Positions 34,261-43,638 of a DNA stretch of 47,540 bases are shown in pieces. The stretch lies in the NCBI GenBank assembly GCA_903884535.1, contig CAISEZ010000013.1, forward strand, positions 1 to 47,540, in the 5' to 3' direction. The position numbers were made by a program, and so were the translations under genes. This DNA is from an uncultured Verrucomicrobia subdivision 3 bacterium (GTDB lineage: Bacteria; Verrucomicrobiota; Verrucomicrobiia; Limisphaerales; UBA11358). Positions within the stretch are counted from its first letter, which is position 1. Each line of letters opens with the position of its first letter. The notes under the pieces are model-generated. The model was given only the letters and a program-made list of their open reading frames with translations, did no database searches and was not told where the DNA came from.

Positions 34261-34449
34261 ATGAGTTCAGTTCAAGAAATTGAAGCAGTTTTGCCCAAGC
34301 TGTCCCGCGCGGAAATTGAAGAGGTTCGCGCGTGGATTGATGATTTTCTCGAAGACCAGCTTGAATTAACCGATGATGTGAAAGCCAAGCTCGACCAGTC
34401 CCGCCACGAAATCGCCGACGGCAATTACACGACACACCAGCCAAAATAG
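34261..34449 (+). CDS. Antitoxin of a RelE/ParE-type module
   Basis: The 62-residue, acidic protein (SSVQEIEAVLPKLSRAEIEE; VRAWIDDFLEDQLELTDDVK) resembles small antitoxins paired with RelE/ParE-type toxins. It should bind and neutralise the toxin encoded two bases downstream, and such antitoxins often repress their own promoter. No clear DNA-binding motif is visible, as is common for this short type. It starts 24 bases after the purM relic. Confidence 0.85.
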   Translation: MSSVQEIEAVLPKLSRAEIEEVRAWIDDFLEDQLELTDDVKAKLDQSRHEIADGNYTTHQPK

Positions 34450-34451
34450 TC

Positions 34452-34715
34452 GTGGCTGCCGCGCTCCAAATCTGGTCGCCCACCTTTTCAAAAGCCTTTG
34501 ATGCACTGCCAATTTCTGTTCGCGAAACAGTGCAACACAAAATTGACGAAATGGGCACACGGCTGGAAAATTATCCGCATCAACGATTGCAAGGCCGCCC
34601 TGAATTCAAATTGCGCGTCGGGGATTATCGCGTGCTTTATGAGTTTGATTTGAAGTCTGGGAATATTTTTCTTCACTACGTTGGCAACCGCCGTGAAATT
34701 TACAAACGAATTTAA
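34452..34715 (+). CDS. RelE/ParE-family toxin
   Basis: This 87-residue protein has the RelE/ParE fold pattern: IWSPTFSKAFDALPISVRE, then FKLRVGDYRVLYEFD and IFLHYVGNRREIYKR. RelE relatives cut mRNA in the ribosome and ParE relatives poison gyrase; the sequence does not decide which. The start is GTG at 34452, two bases after the antitoxin stop. Its TAA ends four bases before the ATG of purM, so toxin and purM are probably on one transcript. Confidence 0.88.
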   Translation: MAAALQIWSPTFSKAFDALPISVRETVQHKIDEMGTRLENYPHQRLQGRPEFKLRVGDYRVLYEFDLKSGNIFLHYVGNRREIYKRI

Positions 34716-34718
34716 CAC

Positions 34719-35774
34719 ATGAAACAAAAAGCTTACGCCGCCGCCGGCGTTGACATTGATCTCGGCAACAAAGTCAAAGCCACGCTGCCCCAATTGTTGA
34801 AATCCACGCATCGCAAGGAAGTTTTGGGCAAGGTCGGCGGCTTCGGCGGCCTGTTCGCGCTGGACGTCAAAAAATATCGCGAACCGATTCTCGTCTCCTC
34901 CGTGGACGGCGTCGGCACCAAACTCAAGATCGCCTTCCAGCAGGATAAGCACGACACCATCGGCGCGGACCTCGTGAACCATTGCGTGAACGACATCGCG
35001 GTGCTGGGCGCGGAACCGCTGTTCTTCCTCGATTATCTCGGCACCGGCAAGCTGGAGCCGCACGTGTTCACGGACATCATCAAGGGTTTCGCCCGCGCCT
35101 GCGCGGAGAACAACTGCGCGCTCATCGGCGGCGAGACGGCCCAGATGCCCGGCTTTTACCAGAAGGGCGAATATGACGTGAGCGGCACGATCGTCGGCGT
35201 GGTGGAAAAATCCCGGATGCTCAACGGCCAGAAAACCATCAAGCGTGGCGACATGGTCATCGGCATCGAATCGAGCGGCCTGCACACGAACGGCTATTCG
35301 CTCGGCCGGAAGATTTTCTTCGAGCAGCTCGGCTACAAACCTTCGAGCAAAGTGCCCGGCTTGAAGAAAACGGTTGGCGAAGAACTTTTGAAGGAGCACA
35401 TCAGCTACGGTCCGCTGGTGCAAAAGCTGCTTAAGAAATTCAATCTCGTTGGCAAGCCGGATCAGGTGCGGGCTTTCGCGCACATCACCGGCGGCGGTTT
35501 CGTGGACAACATTCCGCGCGTGCTGCCGAAGTCGCTGGATTGCGTCATCAAAAAAGGTTCGTGGGACATGCTGCCGATATTCAAAATCATCGAGCAAAAG
35601 AGCGGTGTGCCGGATGACGAACTCTATCAGGTTTTCAACATGGGCATAGGCATGGTGAGCATCGTCGCGGCGGACAAAGCGGACGCCGTGCTGAAATTCA
35701 TCAAGTCACAGAAGCACAAGGCCTGGATTATCGGCGAAGTCGTCAAAGGCAAAGGCGAAGCGCGGGTGGAATAA
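34719..35774 (+). CDS. purM: Phosphoribosylformylglycinamidine cyclo-ligase (AIR synthetase)
   Basis: The 351-residue enzyme makes aminoimidazole ribotide from FGAM with ATP in purine synthesis. Family motifs are complete: ILVSSVDGVGTKLKIAF, GADLVNHCVNDIAVLGAEPL, LIGGETAQMPGFY, GVVEKSRML, GIESSGLHTNGYSL and FAHITGGGFVDNIPRVLP. The start MKQKAYAAAGVDIDLGNKVK is normal. It has no promoter space of its own because the toxin gene ends four bases upstream, so expression probably depends on transcription through the toxin-antitoxin pair. A degenerate copy of its start lies at 34165. Confidence 0.96.
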   Translation: MKQKAYAAAGVDIDLGNKVKATLPQLLKSTHRKEVLGKVGGFGGLFALDVKKYREPILVSSVDGVGTKLKIAFQQDKHDTIGADLVNHCVNDIAVLGAEPLFFLDYLGTGKLEPHVFTDIIKGFARACAENNCALIGGETAQMPGFYQKGEYDVSGTIVGVVEKSRMLNGQKTIKRGDMVIGIESSGLHTNGYSLGRKIFFEQLGYKPSSKVPGLKKTVGEELLKEHISYGPLVQKLLKKFNLVGKPDQVRAFAHITGGGFVDNIPRVLPKSLDCVIKKGSWDMLPIFKIIEQKSGVPDDELYQVFNMGIGMVSIVAADKADAVLKFIKSQKHKAWIIGEVVKGKGEARVE

Positions 35775-35875
35775 GTAGCCAGCGCCGCGCCTGCAAAATT
35801 TGGTGGCAACCGACGTGAGTCGGCTCATTCCGTTCCCCAATTTTTAAGTCAGAGCGGACTCACGTCCGCAGCTAC
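35775..35875. repeat. Palindromic REP-like element after purM
   Basis: CCGACGTGAGTCGGCT (35810-35825) and AGCGGACTCACGTCCG (35853-35868) are near-perfect inverse complements. GTAGC (35775-35779) and GCTAC (35871-35875) mark the ends. The element fills the gap between purM and the convergent fusion gene. It could terminate both transcripts, and it looks like a dispersed family. Confidence 0.7.
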
Positions 35876-35877
35876 AG

Positions 35878-38055
35878 TCAATACGGCAGCGGAAATTTCG
35901 CCGTCAGCTCGCGCACCCGATTGCGAACGTTGTGCGCCGCGTCCACGTTTTTGATGTCCATCAAGACTTCGGAAATCATGTCGGCGATCGCGGCCATTTC
36001 GGCTTCCTTCATGCCGCGCGTGGTGCAGGCCGGCGATCCGAGCCGGATGCCGCTGGCCTGAAACGGCGAGCGTGTCTCAAACGGAATCGTGTTCTTGTTC
36101 ACTGTGATGCCGGCTTCGTCGAGCGCGATCTGCGAATCCTTGCCGGTAATGCCTTTCGCACCCACGTCCACGAGCATTAAATGATTGTCCGTGCCGCCGC
36201 TGACGAGGCGATAACCGTTGCGGGTCATACCTTCGGCCAGCGCGGCGGCATTTTTCACAATCTGCTGCTGATATATTTTGAAACTCGGCTGCAACGCTTC
36301 GTGGAAACAAACCGCCTTGCCGGCGATGACGTGTTCCAGCGGACCGCCTTGGATGCCGGGAAAAATATTGGAATCAATATCCTTCGCGTATTTTTCGCGG
36401 CACAAAATCAAGCCGCCGCGCGGGCCGCGCAAGGTCTTATGCGTCGTCGTCGTCACGAAATCGGCATGTTCCATCGGGCTGGGATGAATCCCCGCCGCGA
36501 CAAGGCCGGCGATGTGCGCAATGTCCGCCAGCAAATACGCGCCGACTTCGCGGGCGATTTCGCCCATGCGCTTGAAATCAATGATCCGCGGATACGCGCT
36601 CGCGCCGATGGTGATCATCTTCGGCTTGTGTTCACGCGCCATCGCGGCGATCTGGTCGTAATCGATCCGCTCGGTTTCCTTGTTCACGCCGTAGTGGACG
36701 ATCTCGAAAAATTTGCCGGAGAAATTCGCCTTGTTGCCATGCGTCAGATGACCGCCATGGCTCAAATCCATCGTCAGCATCTTGTCGCCGGGTTTCAGCA
36801 CGGAAAAATAAACCGCCATGTTCGCGCCGGAGCCGGAGTGCGGCTGCACGTTGGCGTGTTCCGCGCCGAACAGTTTTTTCGCGCGGTCAATCGCCATTTG
36901 CTCAATGGTGTCAATGTTCTCGCAGCCGCCATACCAGCGCTTTTTCGGATAGCCTTCGGCGTATTTGTTAGTCAGCACCGAGCCTTGGGCTTCCATCACG
37001 GCCGGACTGGTGAAATTTTCGCTGGCGATCAGCTCGATGTTTTCCTGCTGGCGCACGCGTTCATGCTCGATGGCTTCGGCGACGAGCGAATCCACATTGC
37101 GCAATCGCAGCGCGGCGGGCGCGAGGCGAGAATCCATTTTGCGCACGCGGCGTTCATGGCGACCGCCCTCAAATCTCGCGCCGATAAATGCGTCGAGAAT
37201 TTTCTTGGCGAGTTCCGGCGACGTTTTTGCGCCGGCGAGACAAATCGTGTTCACGTCGTTGTGCTGGCGGCAGAGCGCCGCGGTTTCGACGTCACTAATC
37301 AGCGCGGCGCGGACACCGGCCACTTTATTCGCGGTAATGCAGACGCCGACGCCGCTGGTGCAAATGAGCAAACCGGATTCCGCCTGGCCGGCGGCGACGG
37401 CATTGGCGACCGGCAGCGCGAAGTCGGGATAATCATCCGCCGGGTCCGGGGATTTGGCACCGAAATCCGTGACGCTCAAACCGCGTTCGCGCAAATAGGC
37501 TTTGAGAATTTCTTTCAGCTCGAAACCGCCGTGATCGGCGCCGAGCGCAAAATTGGCCGTGGCCGTGATGGCCTCGCCGCGCGTGGCGGGCAAAACATTG
37601 TGTTGTTCCATAAATTTCAAAAGCGTGACGATGCCTTGCTCAATCTGATCGCGGCAATCCACATAAACGTGATACGAGCTGCCGATGGGATCGCTGATGT
37701 CTTTTTCGTAAGGCTCCAACGTCTCGTCAAATTCGCGCAGCAAAAAGGTTTTTTCCGCCGCCGACGGATACAGCAGCGCCACCGTGTCCACGTGGCTGTG
37801 CGTCATGCCGAAAATATAATCCGCCGAGCGCACGAGTTCAGCCGTCAGCGCGCGGCTGCGCTGATGCGCAATATCAATGCCGATTTCCTTCATCGCCGTG
37901 ACCGAATGATTCGTCGGCGGCTGGCCGTCCACCGCGCCGAGGCCGGCGGAAAGAATGCGGAAATCGCCGCGGCCTTTGACGGCATTGCGAAAAAGCCCTT
38001 CAGCCATGGGGCTGCGGCAAATGTTCCCGGTGCAGAGAAATAAAATCGTCTTCAT
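35878..38055 (-). CDS. Triple fusion: LMW phosphatase - RpiB - serine hydroxymethyltransferase
   Basis: One uninterrupted 725-residue frame contains three usually separate enzymes. Residues 1-~150 are a low-molecular-weight protein phosphatase ([14 protein letters not shown] with Cys8 and Arg14; acid Asp122 in SDPIG). Residues ~168-305 are ribose-5-phosphate isomerase B ([31 protein letters not shown] with the catalytic-type Cys232; [11 protein letters not shown]). Residues ~315-725 are serine hydroxymethyltransferase, with the PLP Lys540 in [14 protein letters not shown]. The Ile12 in the phosphatase loop favours tyrosine over arginine substrates (YwlE has Thr there). In Bacillus the matching genes ywlE, rpiB and glyA lie in the same order. 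An internal ATG at 37137 could also make SHMT alone. The translation start is ATG 38055. Confidence 0.93.
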   Translation of the reverse strand: MKTILFLCTGNICRSPMAEGLFRNAVKGRGDFRILSAGLGAVDGQPPTNHSVTAMKEIGIDIAHQRSRALTAELVRSADYIFGMTHSHVDTVALLYPSAAEKTFLLREFDETLEPYEKDISDPIGSSYHVYVDCRDQIEQGIVTLLKFMEQHNVLPATRGEAITATANFALGADHGGFELKEILKAYLRERGLSVTDFGAKSPDPADDYPDFALPVANAVAAGQAESGLLICTSGVGVCITANKVAGVRAALISDVETAALCRQHNDVNTICLAGAKTSPELAKKILDAFIGARFEGGRHERRVRKMDSRLAPAALRLRNVDSLVAEAIEHERVRQQENIELIASENFTSPAVMEAQGSVLTNKYAEGYPKKRWYGGCENIDTIEQMAIDRAKKLFGAEHANVQPHSGSGANMAVYFSVLKPGDKMLTMDLSHGGHLTHGNKANFSGKFFEIVHYGVNKETERIDYDQIAAMAREHKPKMITIGASAYPRIIDFKRMGEIAREVGAYLLADIAHIAGLVAAGIHPSPMEHADFVTTTTHKTLRGPRGGLILCREKYAKDIDSNIFPGIQGGPLEHVIAGKAVCFHEALQPSFKIYQQQIVKNAAALAEGMTRNGYRLVSGGTDNHLMLVDVGAKGITGKDSQIALDEAGITVNKNTIPFETRSPFQASGIRLGSPACTTRGMKEAEMAAIADMISEVLMDIKNVDAAHNVRNRVRELTAKFPLPY

Positions 38056-38111
38056 CAATAAAAACGCGGACGTAAATGGTCGTTGGCTGGAGGCGAATCG
38101 TCAATGCGAAA

Positions 38112-38783
38112 TCAATCGCGGGCCGGATGCAGGATGGCCAGCGCTTTCAGCAAATCCACCGCCCGCGCCAGCACCGGATCGCGAAGGATGGGCTGCGCGG
38201 GTTCGGCGCGGGGCGAATTGGTGGCGTCGCTGGCATCCTCGCCGTCCTTCACCCGCTTGCGGACCAGTTCCGCCTCGCTGGTGTGATCCACATACGGCAG
38301 CAGTTCGTTCGTCGCGGACAGCGTGCTGGCGGGATTGGTCGGAATCGTGGCGTAGGGATTTTGCAGAAATATTTTTTCGTCAGCGGCGCGACCGGCCACG
38401 GCGATGTCCGGCTGGACCTGGCCATCCGAACTGCCGATGACCACGCCGGCGCGCGCCGTGCGCAACTGCTTGGCCAAAGCCGCCGCCGCGCCGTCCGTCT
38501 GGCTGTCCACCAAAATAACCAGCGGTGGTTTGTTGCCGGAAAAACAATTTATCGCCAGCGCCGCCGCATCGGGGTCGCCGCTGGCGGCGCGCAGGTCGAG
38601 GATGCGGCCGATGACGTCGTTGCTGGGCGTGGCAGCGCGGAGCTGGGCCGCAAAATTTTCCGTCAACCGGTTCACGCGCACTCGCAGCACATTGGTTTCC
38701 ACCAATGAAACCTCCGTATCCGCCGCCCGGCCAGCCGCGACGAGGCAGCTGACGGCGACAAATAAAATCGCGCACTTTTTCAT
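38112..38783 (-). CDS. Exported S41 peptidase-like protein lacking catalytic residues
   Basis: From ATG 38783 the product has 223 residues and begins with a signal peptide (MKKCAILFVAVSCLVAAGRA). The central part recalls the C-terminal processing protease (S41) core: VIGRILDLRAASGDPDAAAL, then PPLVILVDSQTDGAAAALAK and GVVIGSSDG. The usual catalytic Ser motif is replaced by DSQTDGAA, so it is probably inactive. The C-terminal ~70 residues have no known pattern. The frame is open to 38876, but that part would bury the signal peptide. It lies 56 bases upstream of the triple fusion on the same strand. Function is unknown. Confidence 0.65.
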   Translation of the reverse strand: MKKCAILFVAVSCLVAAGRAADTEVSLVETNVLRVRVNRLTENFAAQLRAATPSNDVIGRILDLRAASGDPDAAALAINCFSGNKPPLVILVDSQTDGAAAALAKQLRTARAGVVIGSSDGQVQPDIAVAGRAADEKIFLQNPYATIPTNPASTLSATNELLPYVDHTSEAELVRKRVKDGEDASDATNSPRAEPAQPILRDPVLARAVDLLKALAILHPARD

Positions 38784-38987
38784 GTGCCAAAAAAATGCGC
38801 GACCGGCTGGTGAAAGTAAAGGGGCTTGCGCCCGGCCACCCACATTTTTTGGGGAGCAAGCTTCTGGCGAACCCAAACTTCAAAAAATTGTTGTCGGATT
38901 CCGCCTGAAAATTTCCGAGGCATTATCCCCAGAATTGGCAGCAGATTTTGGATTCCAAATCCGCTTTGTCCGCGTAATCTGCGGGAA

Positions 38988-41246
38988 ATGAATTCCCGTT
39001 TTGCCACACTGCTGCTCGTTGGGGTCTGCGCGAGCCTGATGTTTTCCATCCGCGCCGAAGAAGTTTCCGCCACGATTCAAACGCCGCCGCCGGCCGAGTC
39101 CGGCTATTTTAAACTCGGCTCAAATAAAAATCCCGCCGGCCACGAAATCGGCGTGAACAGCCGCAGTTTGCTATTTGATGGCCAGCCGGTATTTCCCGTG
39201 ATGGGCGAAATGCACTATGCCCGCGTGCCGCAGGCCGAGTGGCGCGATGAGCTATTGAAAATGAAAGCCGGCGGCGTGGACATCGTGGCAACTTATGTTT
39301 TCTGGATTCACCACGAGGAGATTGAAGGCAAGTGGGATTGGAGCGGCCAGCGCGACTTGAAAAAGTTTTTGCAGACGTGCAACGAGCTTGGTTTGAAAGT
39401 CATCGTCCGCTGCGGCCCCTGGTGCCACGGCGAAGTCCGCAACGGCGGTTTTCCCGACTGGATGGTGGCGCACAAGGATTGGAAGCTGCGCTCGACGGAC
39501 ACCAATTTTCTCGCGGCAACGAAAATTCTTTACGGCGAAATCTCCAAGCAGCTTCAAGGCGAATTGTGGAAAGTCGGCGGCCCGGTCATCGGCATCCAGG
39601 TGGACAATGAATTTGGCGGCTCGCCGAATTACCTGATGGCATTGAAGAAACTCGCGATTGAAGCCGGCCTCGACGTGCCGCTTTACATCAAGACCGGCTG
39701 GCCCGCGATGCGCTCGCCCGTGCCGCTGGGCGAACTGCTGCCGTTGTTCGGCGCTTACCCGGATGGATTCTGGAGCCGAAGCATCAAGCCGATGGATGGC
39801 GATGATTGGGAGAATTTCACCTTCAAAATCACGCGCACCGACGCCGGCATTGGCAACGACACGTTGAAGAAAAACCAGGACGGCGACACCGCCGGCACGG
39901 AAAAATATCCGCACCTCACCTGCGAAGTCGGCGGCGGAATGCCCGCGTCGTATCACCGCCGCATCAATTACGATCCGCGCGATGTCGAGGCGGTGGTGCT
40001 GACGCAGCTCGGCGGCGGCAGCAGCCTGCTGGGCTATTACATGTATCACGGCGGCCAGAATCCCGAAGGCAAACTCTCAACATTGCAGGAGTCACAGGCG
40101 ACTGGCTATCCGAACGATCTCCCCGTGAAATCTTACGATTTCAATGCGCCGCTTGGCGAGTTCGGCCAGGTCAACCCGCAATATTATTGGCTGCGCCGGC
40201 TGCACTTGTTTCTCCACGACTTCGGCGCGCCGCTCGCGCAAATGCCGACGACGCTGCCGGATTTGCGTCCAACGAATAAAACGGATTTTGCCACGCTTCG
40301 CTGGGCCGTGCGTTCAGATGGCAACCACGGCTACGTTTATGTGAACAATTACCAGCGCCTCCAGCCGCTGCCAGCGAAAAAGGATGTGCAGTTCAAATTG
40401 AATTTGCCCGGCGGCGAACTGGTTTTCCCCGCCAAACCGGTGACGATTCCGGCGGACGAATTTTTCTTCTGGCCGTTCAATCTCAACCTCGGCGGCGCGA
40501 TATTGATTTACGCCACCGCGCAGCCGATCTGCACCACGGATGATGGCACGGCCCAAACTTTTTTCTTCGCCGAGACGCCCGGCGTGCAGGCCGAGTTTGC
40601 GTTCGACCCGCAAACCGTGGCGGGCGGCACCGACGCGCCAACCGTTTTCAAAAACGTGAAGCCGGGCCGGCGCGCGATGATCAAATTGCAAACCAAAGCC
40701 GGCGGCGAAATCCGGATTGTGTTGCTGGACGAAGCGGATTCGCTGGCGTTGCGAAAAGATGACGCGGGCCAAGCCGTTTTTGAGAAAGCTCCAAAGAACT
40801 CAACCCTGAAGGTCAAAACCGAATTGCTCCAGTCCGCCGGTCCGGCGCGAGAGGTCCCATTGAGTGGCGGCAAATCGCACATCGCCATCGCACCGAACGA
40901 TGCGGATTTCACGAACGCGGCGATTTGGAAAATCAAGCTACCACAAAAACTGGATTTGGGATCGCATCCGATTTTGCGGATTCGTTACGTCGGCGATGTC
41001 GCGCGGCTGACGCTCAACGGCAAATTGATCGAGGACAATTTTTACTGCGGCCGCGAGTTTGACCTCGGCTTGAACCGCTGCGCGCCGGAGATTTTGAACG
41101 GCGATTTGCAGTTGGAAATCCTGCCGTTGCGCCAGGATGCGCCGATTTTTCTCGAGCCGAAAGCCCGCCCCGATTTTGGTGCCGACAAAACCTTACTGAA
41201 ACTTCAGTCGGTGGTCATCGTCAATCAGGTTGCGTCCAAAAAATAA
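38988..41246 (+). CDS. Secreted glycoside hydrolase family 35 (beta-galactosidase-like)
   Basis: From ATG 38988 the protein has 752 residues with a signal peptide (FATLLLVGVCASLMFSIRA). The TIM-barrel domain shows GH35 blocks: MHYARVPQAEWRDELLKMKA, YVFWIHHEEIEGKWDWSG, VRCGPWCHGEVRNGGFPDWM, the acid/base site IGIQVDNEFGG (Glu208) and a nucleophile candidate Glu313 in LTCEVGGG. SYDFNAPLGEFG marks the end of the barrel; beta-sandwich domains follow. The family removes terminal beta-galactose or related sugars. The frame is open to 38826, but that stretch looks non-coding. It leads a compact group with GH95 and heparinase-type genes (5-base gaps), so the three likely attack one glycan. Confidence 0.88.
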   Translation: MNSRFATLLLVGVCASLMFSIRAEEVSATIQTPPPAESGYFKLGSNKNPAGHEIGVNSRSLLFDGQPVFPVMGEMHYARVPQAEWRDELLKMKAGGVDIVATYVFWIHHEEIEGKWDWSGQRDLKKFLQTCNELGLKVIVRCGPWCHGEVRNGGFPDWMVAHKDWKLRSTDTNFLAATKILYGEISKQLQGELWKVGGPVIGIQVDNEFGGSPNYLMALKKLAIEAGLDVPLYIKTGWPAMRSPVPLGELLPLFGAYPDGFWSRSIKPMDGDDWENFTFKITRTDAGIGNDTLKKNQDGDTAGTEKYPHLTCEVGGGMPASYHRRINYDPRDVEAVVLTQLGGGSSLLGYYMYHGGQNPEGKLSTLQESQATGYPNDLPVKSYDFNAPLGEFGQVNPQYYWLRRLHLFLHDFGAPLAQMPTTLPDLRPTNKTDFATLRWAVRSDGNHGYVYVNNYQRLQPLPAKKDVQFKLNLPGGELVFPAKPVTIPADEFFFWPFNLNLGGAILIYATAQPICTTDDGTAQTFFFAETPGVQAEFAFDPQTVAGGTDAPTVFKNVKPGRRAMIKLQTKAGGEIRIVLLDEADSLALRKDDAGQAVFEKAPKNSTLKVKTELLQSAGPAREVPLSGGKSHIAIAPNDADFTNAAIWKIKLPQKLDLGSHPILRIRYVGDVARLTLNGKLIEDNFYCGREFDLGLNRCAPEILNGDLQLEILPLRQDAPIFLEPKARPDFGADKTLLKLQSVVIVNQVASKK

Positions 41247-41251
41247 CCCGC

Positions 41252-43633
41252 ATGAAAAAAATCCTGACCATCATTGCGATCACCACGGCGGCGGCGGCTT
41301 TCGCCGCTGCGCCCGACACGACGATCTGGCTGGATCAGCCGGCGAAGGTTTTCACCGAGTCACTGCCGCTCGGCAACGGGCGGCTTGGGGCGATGGATTT
41401 TGGCGGCATCGAGAACGAACGCATCGCGCTAAACGAGGATTCGCTCTGGTCCGGGTCGGTGCAGAACGCCGATCGCACGAATGCGGCCGCGGCGCTGCCG
41501 GAAATCCGCCAACTGCTGCTCGCGGGGAAAAACCATGAGGCGGAATATCTGGTGAACCATAATTTCACCTGCGCCGGGCGCGGCTCGGGCAATGGCCGCA
41601 GCGCCAATCTGCCCTACGGCTCGTATGAATTGCTCGGCGATCTGCGGCTAAATTTTCATTTCGCGGACACAAATGCCGCGACTGATTACCGGCGCAAACT
41701 GGATTTGATCATGGCCACGGCCCGCACGGAATTTTCTCGCGGCGGCGTGAAATTTGTCCGCGAAATTTTTGTGAGCGCGCCGGATCAGGCCGTGGTCGTC
41801 CGGCTCACGGCGGACAAAAAAGGGCGGATTAATTTTGACGCAACGCTGGATCGTCCGGAGCGGTTCAAAACGGAAATCGCCGGCAAAAATGAACTACTCA
41901 TGTCCGGCGCGATGACCAACGGCGCGGGCGGCGACGGTGTGAAATACGCCGCGCGCCTGAAGGTGTTAAACACCGGCGGGAAAAGTTCCGCGGCGGATGG
42001 AAAAATTTCCGTGGACGGCGCGGATGAGGTTTTATTGCTAGTGACGGCGGCGACGGATTATGAGCGGTTCGCCAAAATCAGCCGGCGCGATGTCGCGGCG
42101 GCAGCGGCAAACGATTTGAAACGCGCCGCGAAGAAAACATTTTCCAAGCTGCTGGCGGCGCACGTCGCCGATTACCGAAATTATTTCAACCGCGTGAATC
42201 TGGAACTGCCGGCAGTGAATTCGGAAATCTCCACAAAGCCGACACCGGAACGCATCGCCGCGAAAGATTTGGCGAACGATCCGGCGCTGGCCGTTTTGTA
42301 TTTTAATTTTGGCCGCTACCTGCTGATTTCGTCGTCGCGCCCCGGCGGCATGCCGGCGAATTTGCAGGGCTTGTGGGCCGACACCGTGTCGCCGCCGTGG
42401 GGCGCGGACTACCATTTGAACATCAATTTGCAGATGATTTACTGGCCGGCGGACGTCTGCAACATGGGCGAACTGAACGAACCGCTCTTCGGCTATATCG
42501 AATCGTTGCAGGCGAACGGCACGAAGACGGCGACAAATTATTACCACGCGCGCGGCTGGGTGGCGCATGTGCTGGCGAATGCCTGGGATTTCACGTCGCC
42601 CGGCGAAAGCGCGGCGTGGGGCGCGACCGCCAGCGACAGCGCGTGGTTGTGCCAGAATTTGTGGGAACACTGGAAGTTCACCGGCGACAAAAAATATCTG
42701 CGCGAAATTTATCCGGTGCTGCGCGGCGCGGCGGAATTTTACAGCGACATGCTGATCGAGGAACCGACGCACCACTGGCTCGTGACCGCGCCGGCGAACT
42801 CGCCGGAAAACGCGTTTCTCATGCCGGACGGCAAGCCGGCGCATATCTGCCTCGGCCCGACGATGGACAACCAGTTGTTGCGTTTTCTTTTTGGCGCGTG
42901 CATCGAGAGTTCGGAAATTCTCGGCACGGACAATAATTTTGCCGCCGAGCTGCTGGCGAAACGCGATCGCCTGCCGCCGACGCAAATTGGCAGCGACGGG
43001 CGCGTGATGGAATGGTTGCAGGAATATCCCGAACAGGACCCGCACCACCGGCACACTTCGCATTTGTGGGGACTTTATCCCGGCAACGAAATTTCTTTGA
43101 CGGCCACGCCCAACCTGGCCGAGGCGGCGAAGAAAACTTTGATCGCGCGCGGTGATGAAAGCACCGGCTGGGCGACCGCGTTCCGCATGGGCATGTGGGC
43201 GCGGCTGCACGACGGCGACCATGCGTTTGTGATGCTGCAAAATCTCATCAAGCCGGCGGCGGGCAAAAGCGCCAGCGGCGTTCCGTGGACGGGCGGCTGT
43301 TATCCGAATTTGTTTGATGCGCATCCGCCATTCCAGATTGACGGCAATTTCGGCGGCACGGCGGCCATTGCGGAAATGCTGGTGCAATCGCAGGCCGGCG
43401 AAATCGAACTGCTGCCGGCGCTGCCGCAAACCTGGCCGGCGGGAAAAATTTCCGGCCTGCGCGCACGTGGCGGTTACGAAGTCAGCCTCGAATGGAACGC
43501 GGGCAAACTGGTGGCCGCGACGATCAAAAACGTCAGTGGCGACGGCAACTGCCGCGTGCGTTACGGCGACAAAACCGTCGTGCTGGCCGTGAAACGCGGC
43601 GCGGAAAAAACCCTGAACTTCGGACTCGAATAA
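41252..43633 (+). CDS. Secreted glycoside hydrolase family 95 (alpha-L-fucosidase-like)
   Basis: The 793-residue protein has a signal peptide (KKILTIIAITTAAAAFAAA) and the GH95 architecture. The N-terminal beta domain shows WLDQPAKVFTESLPLGNGRL, GAMDFGGIENERIALNEDSL and WSG. The (alpha/alpha)6 barrel shows SRPGGMPANLQGLWADTVSP (361-380), DYHLNINLQMIYWPADVCNM and HTSHLWGLYPGNEIS. Members cleave alpha-1,2-fucose or alpha-L-galactose. Length is normal. It starts five bases after the GH35 stop, indicating one operon. Combined with GH35, a fucosylated galactan, xyloglucan side chain or mucin-type glycan is plausible; this is inference. Confidence 0.93.
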   Translation: MKKILTIIAITTAAAAFAAAPDTTIWLDQPAKVFTESLPLGNGRLGAMDFGGIENERIALNEDSLWSGSVQNADRTNAAAALPEIRQLLLAGKNHEAEYLVNHNFTCAGRGSGNGRSANLPYGSYELLGDLRLNFHFADTNAATDYRRKLDLIMATARTEFSRGGVKFVREIFVSAPDQAVVVRLTADKKGRINFDATLDRPERFKTEIAGKNELLMSGAMTNGAGGDGVKYAARLKVLNTGGKSSAADGKISVDGADEVLLLVTAATDYERFAKISRRDVAAAAANDLKRAAKKTFSKLLAAHVADYRNYFNRVNLELPAVNSEISTKPTPERIAAKDLANDPALAVLYFNFGRYLLISSSRPGGMPANLQGLWADTVSPPWGADYHLNINLQMIYWPADVCNMGELNEPLFGYIESLQANGTKTATNYYHARGWVAHVLANAWDFTSPGESAAWGATASDSAWLCQNLWEHWKFTGDKKYLREIYPVLRGAAEFYSDMLIEEPTHHWLVTAPANSPENAFLMPDGKPAHICLGPTMDNQLLRFLFGACIESSEILGTDNNFAAELLAKRDRLPPTQIGSDGRVMEWLQEYPEQDPHHRHTSHLWGLYPGNEISLTATPNLAEAAKKTLIARGDESTGWATAFRMGMWARLHDGDHAFVMLQNLIKPAAGKSASGVPWTGGCYPNLFDAHPPFQIDGNFGGTAAIAEMLVQSQAGEIELLPALPQTWPAGKISGLRARGGYEVSLEWNAGKLVAATIKNVSGDGNCRVRYGDKTVVLAVKRGAEKTLNFGLE

Positions 43634-43638
43634 ATTCC

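Noticed and set aside
34237..34718. Insertion sequence or integron cassette carrying the toxin-antitoxin pair
   Set aside because: No transposase, integrase, terminal inverted repeats or attC-like site could be seen; only the duplicated purM start supports insertion.
36181..38043. A 620-codon open frame on the plus strand
   Set aside because: It is antisense to the triple fusion gene, which has clear catalytic motifs. High GC content makes such antisense frames common, and its translation has no recognisable domain.
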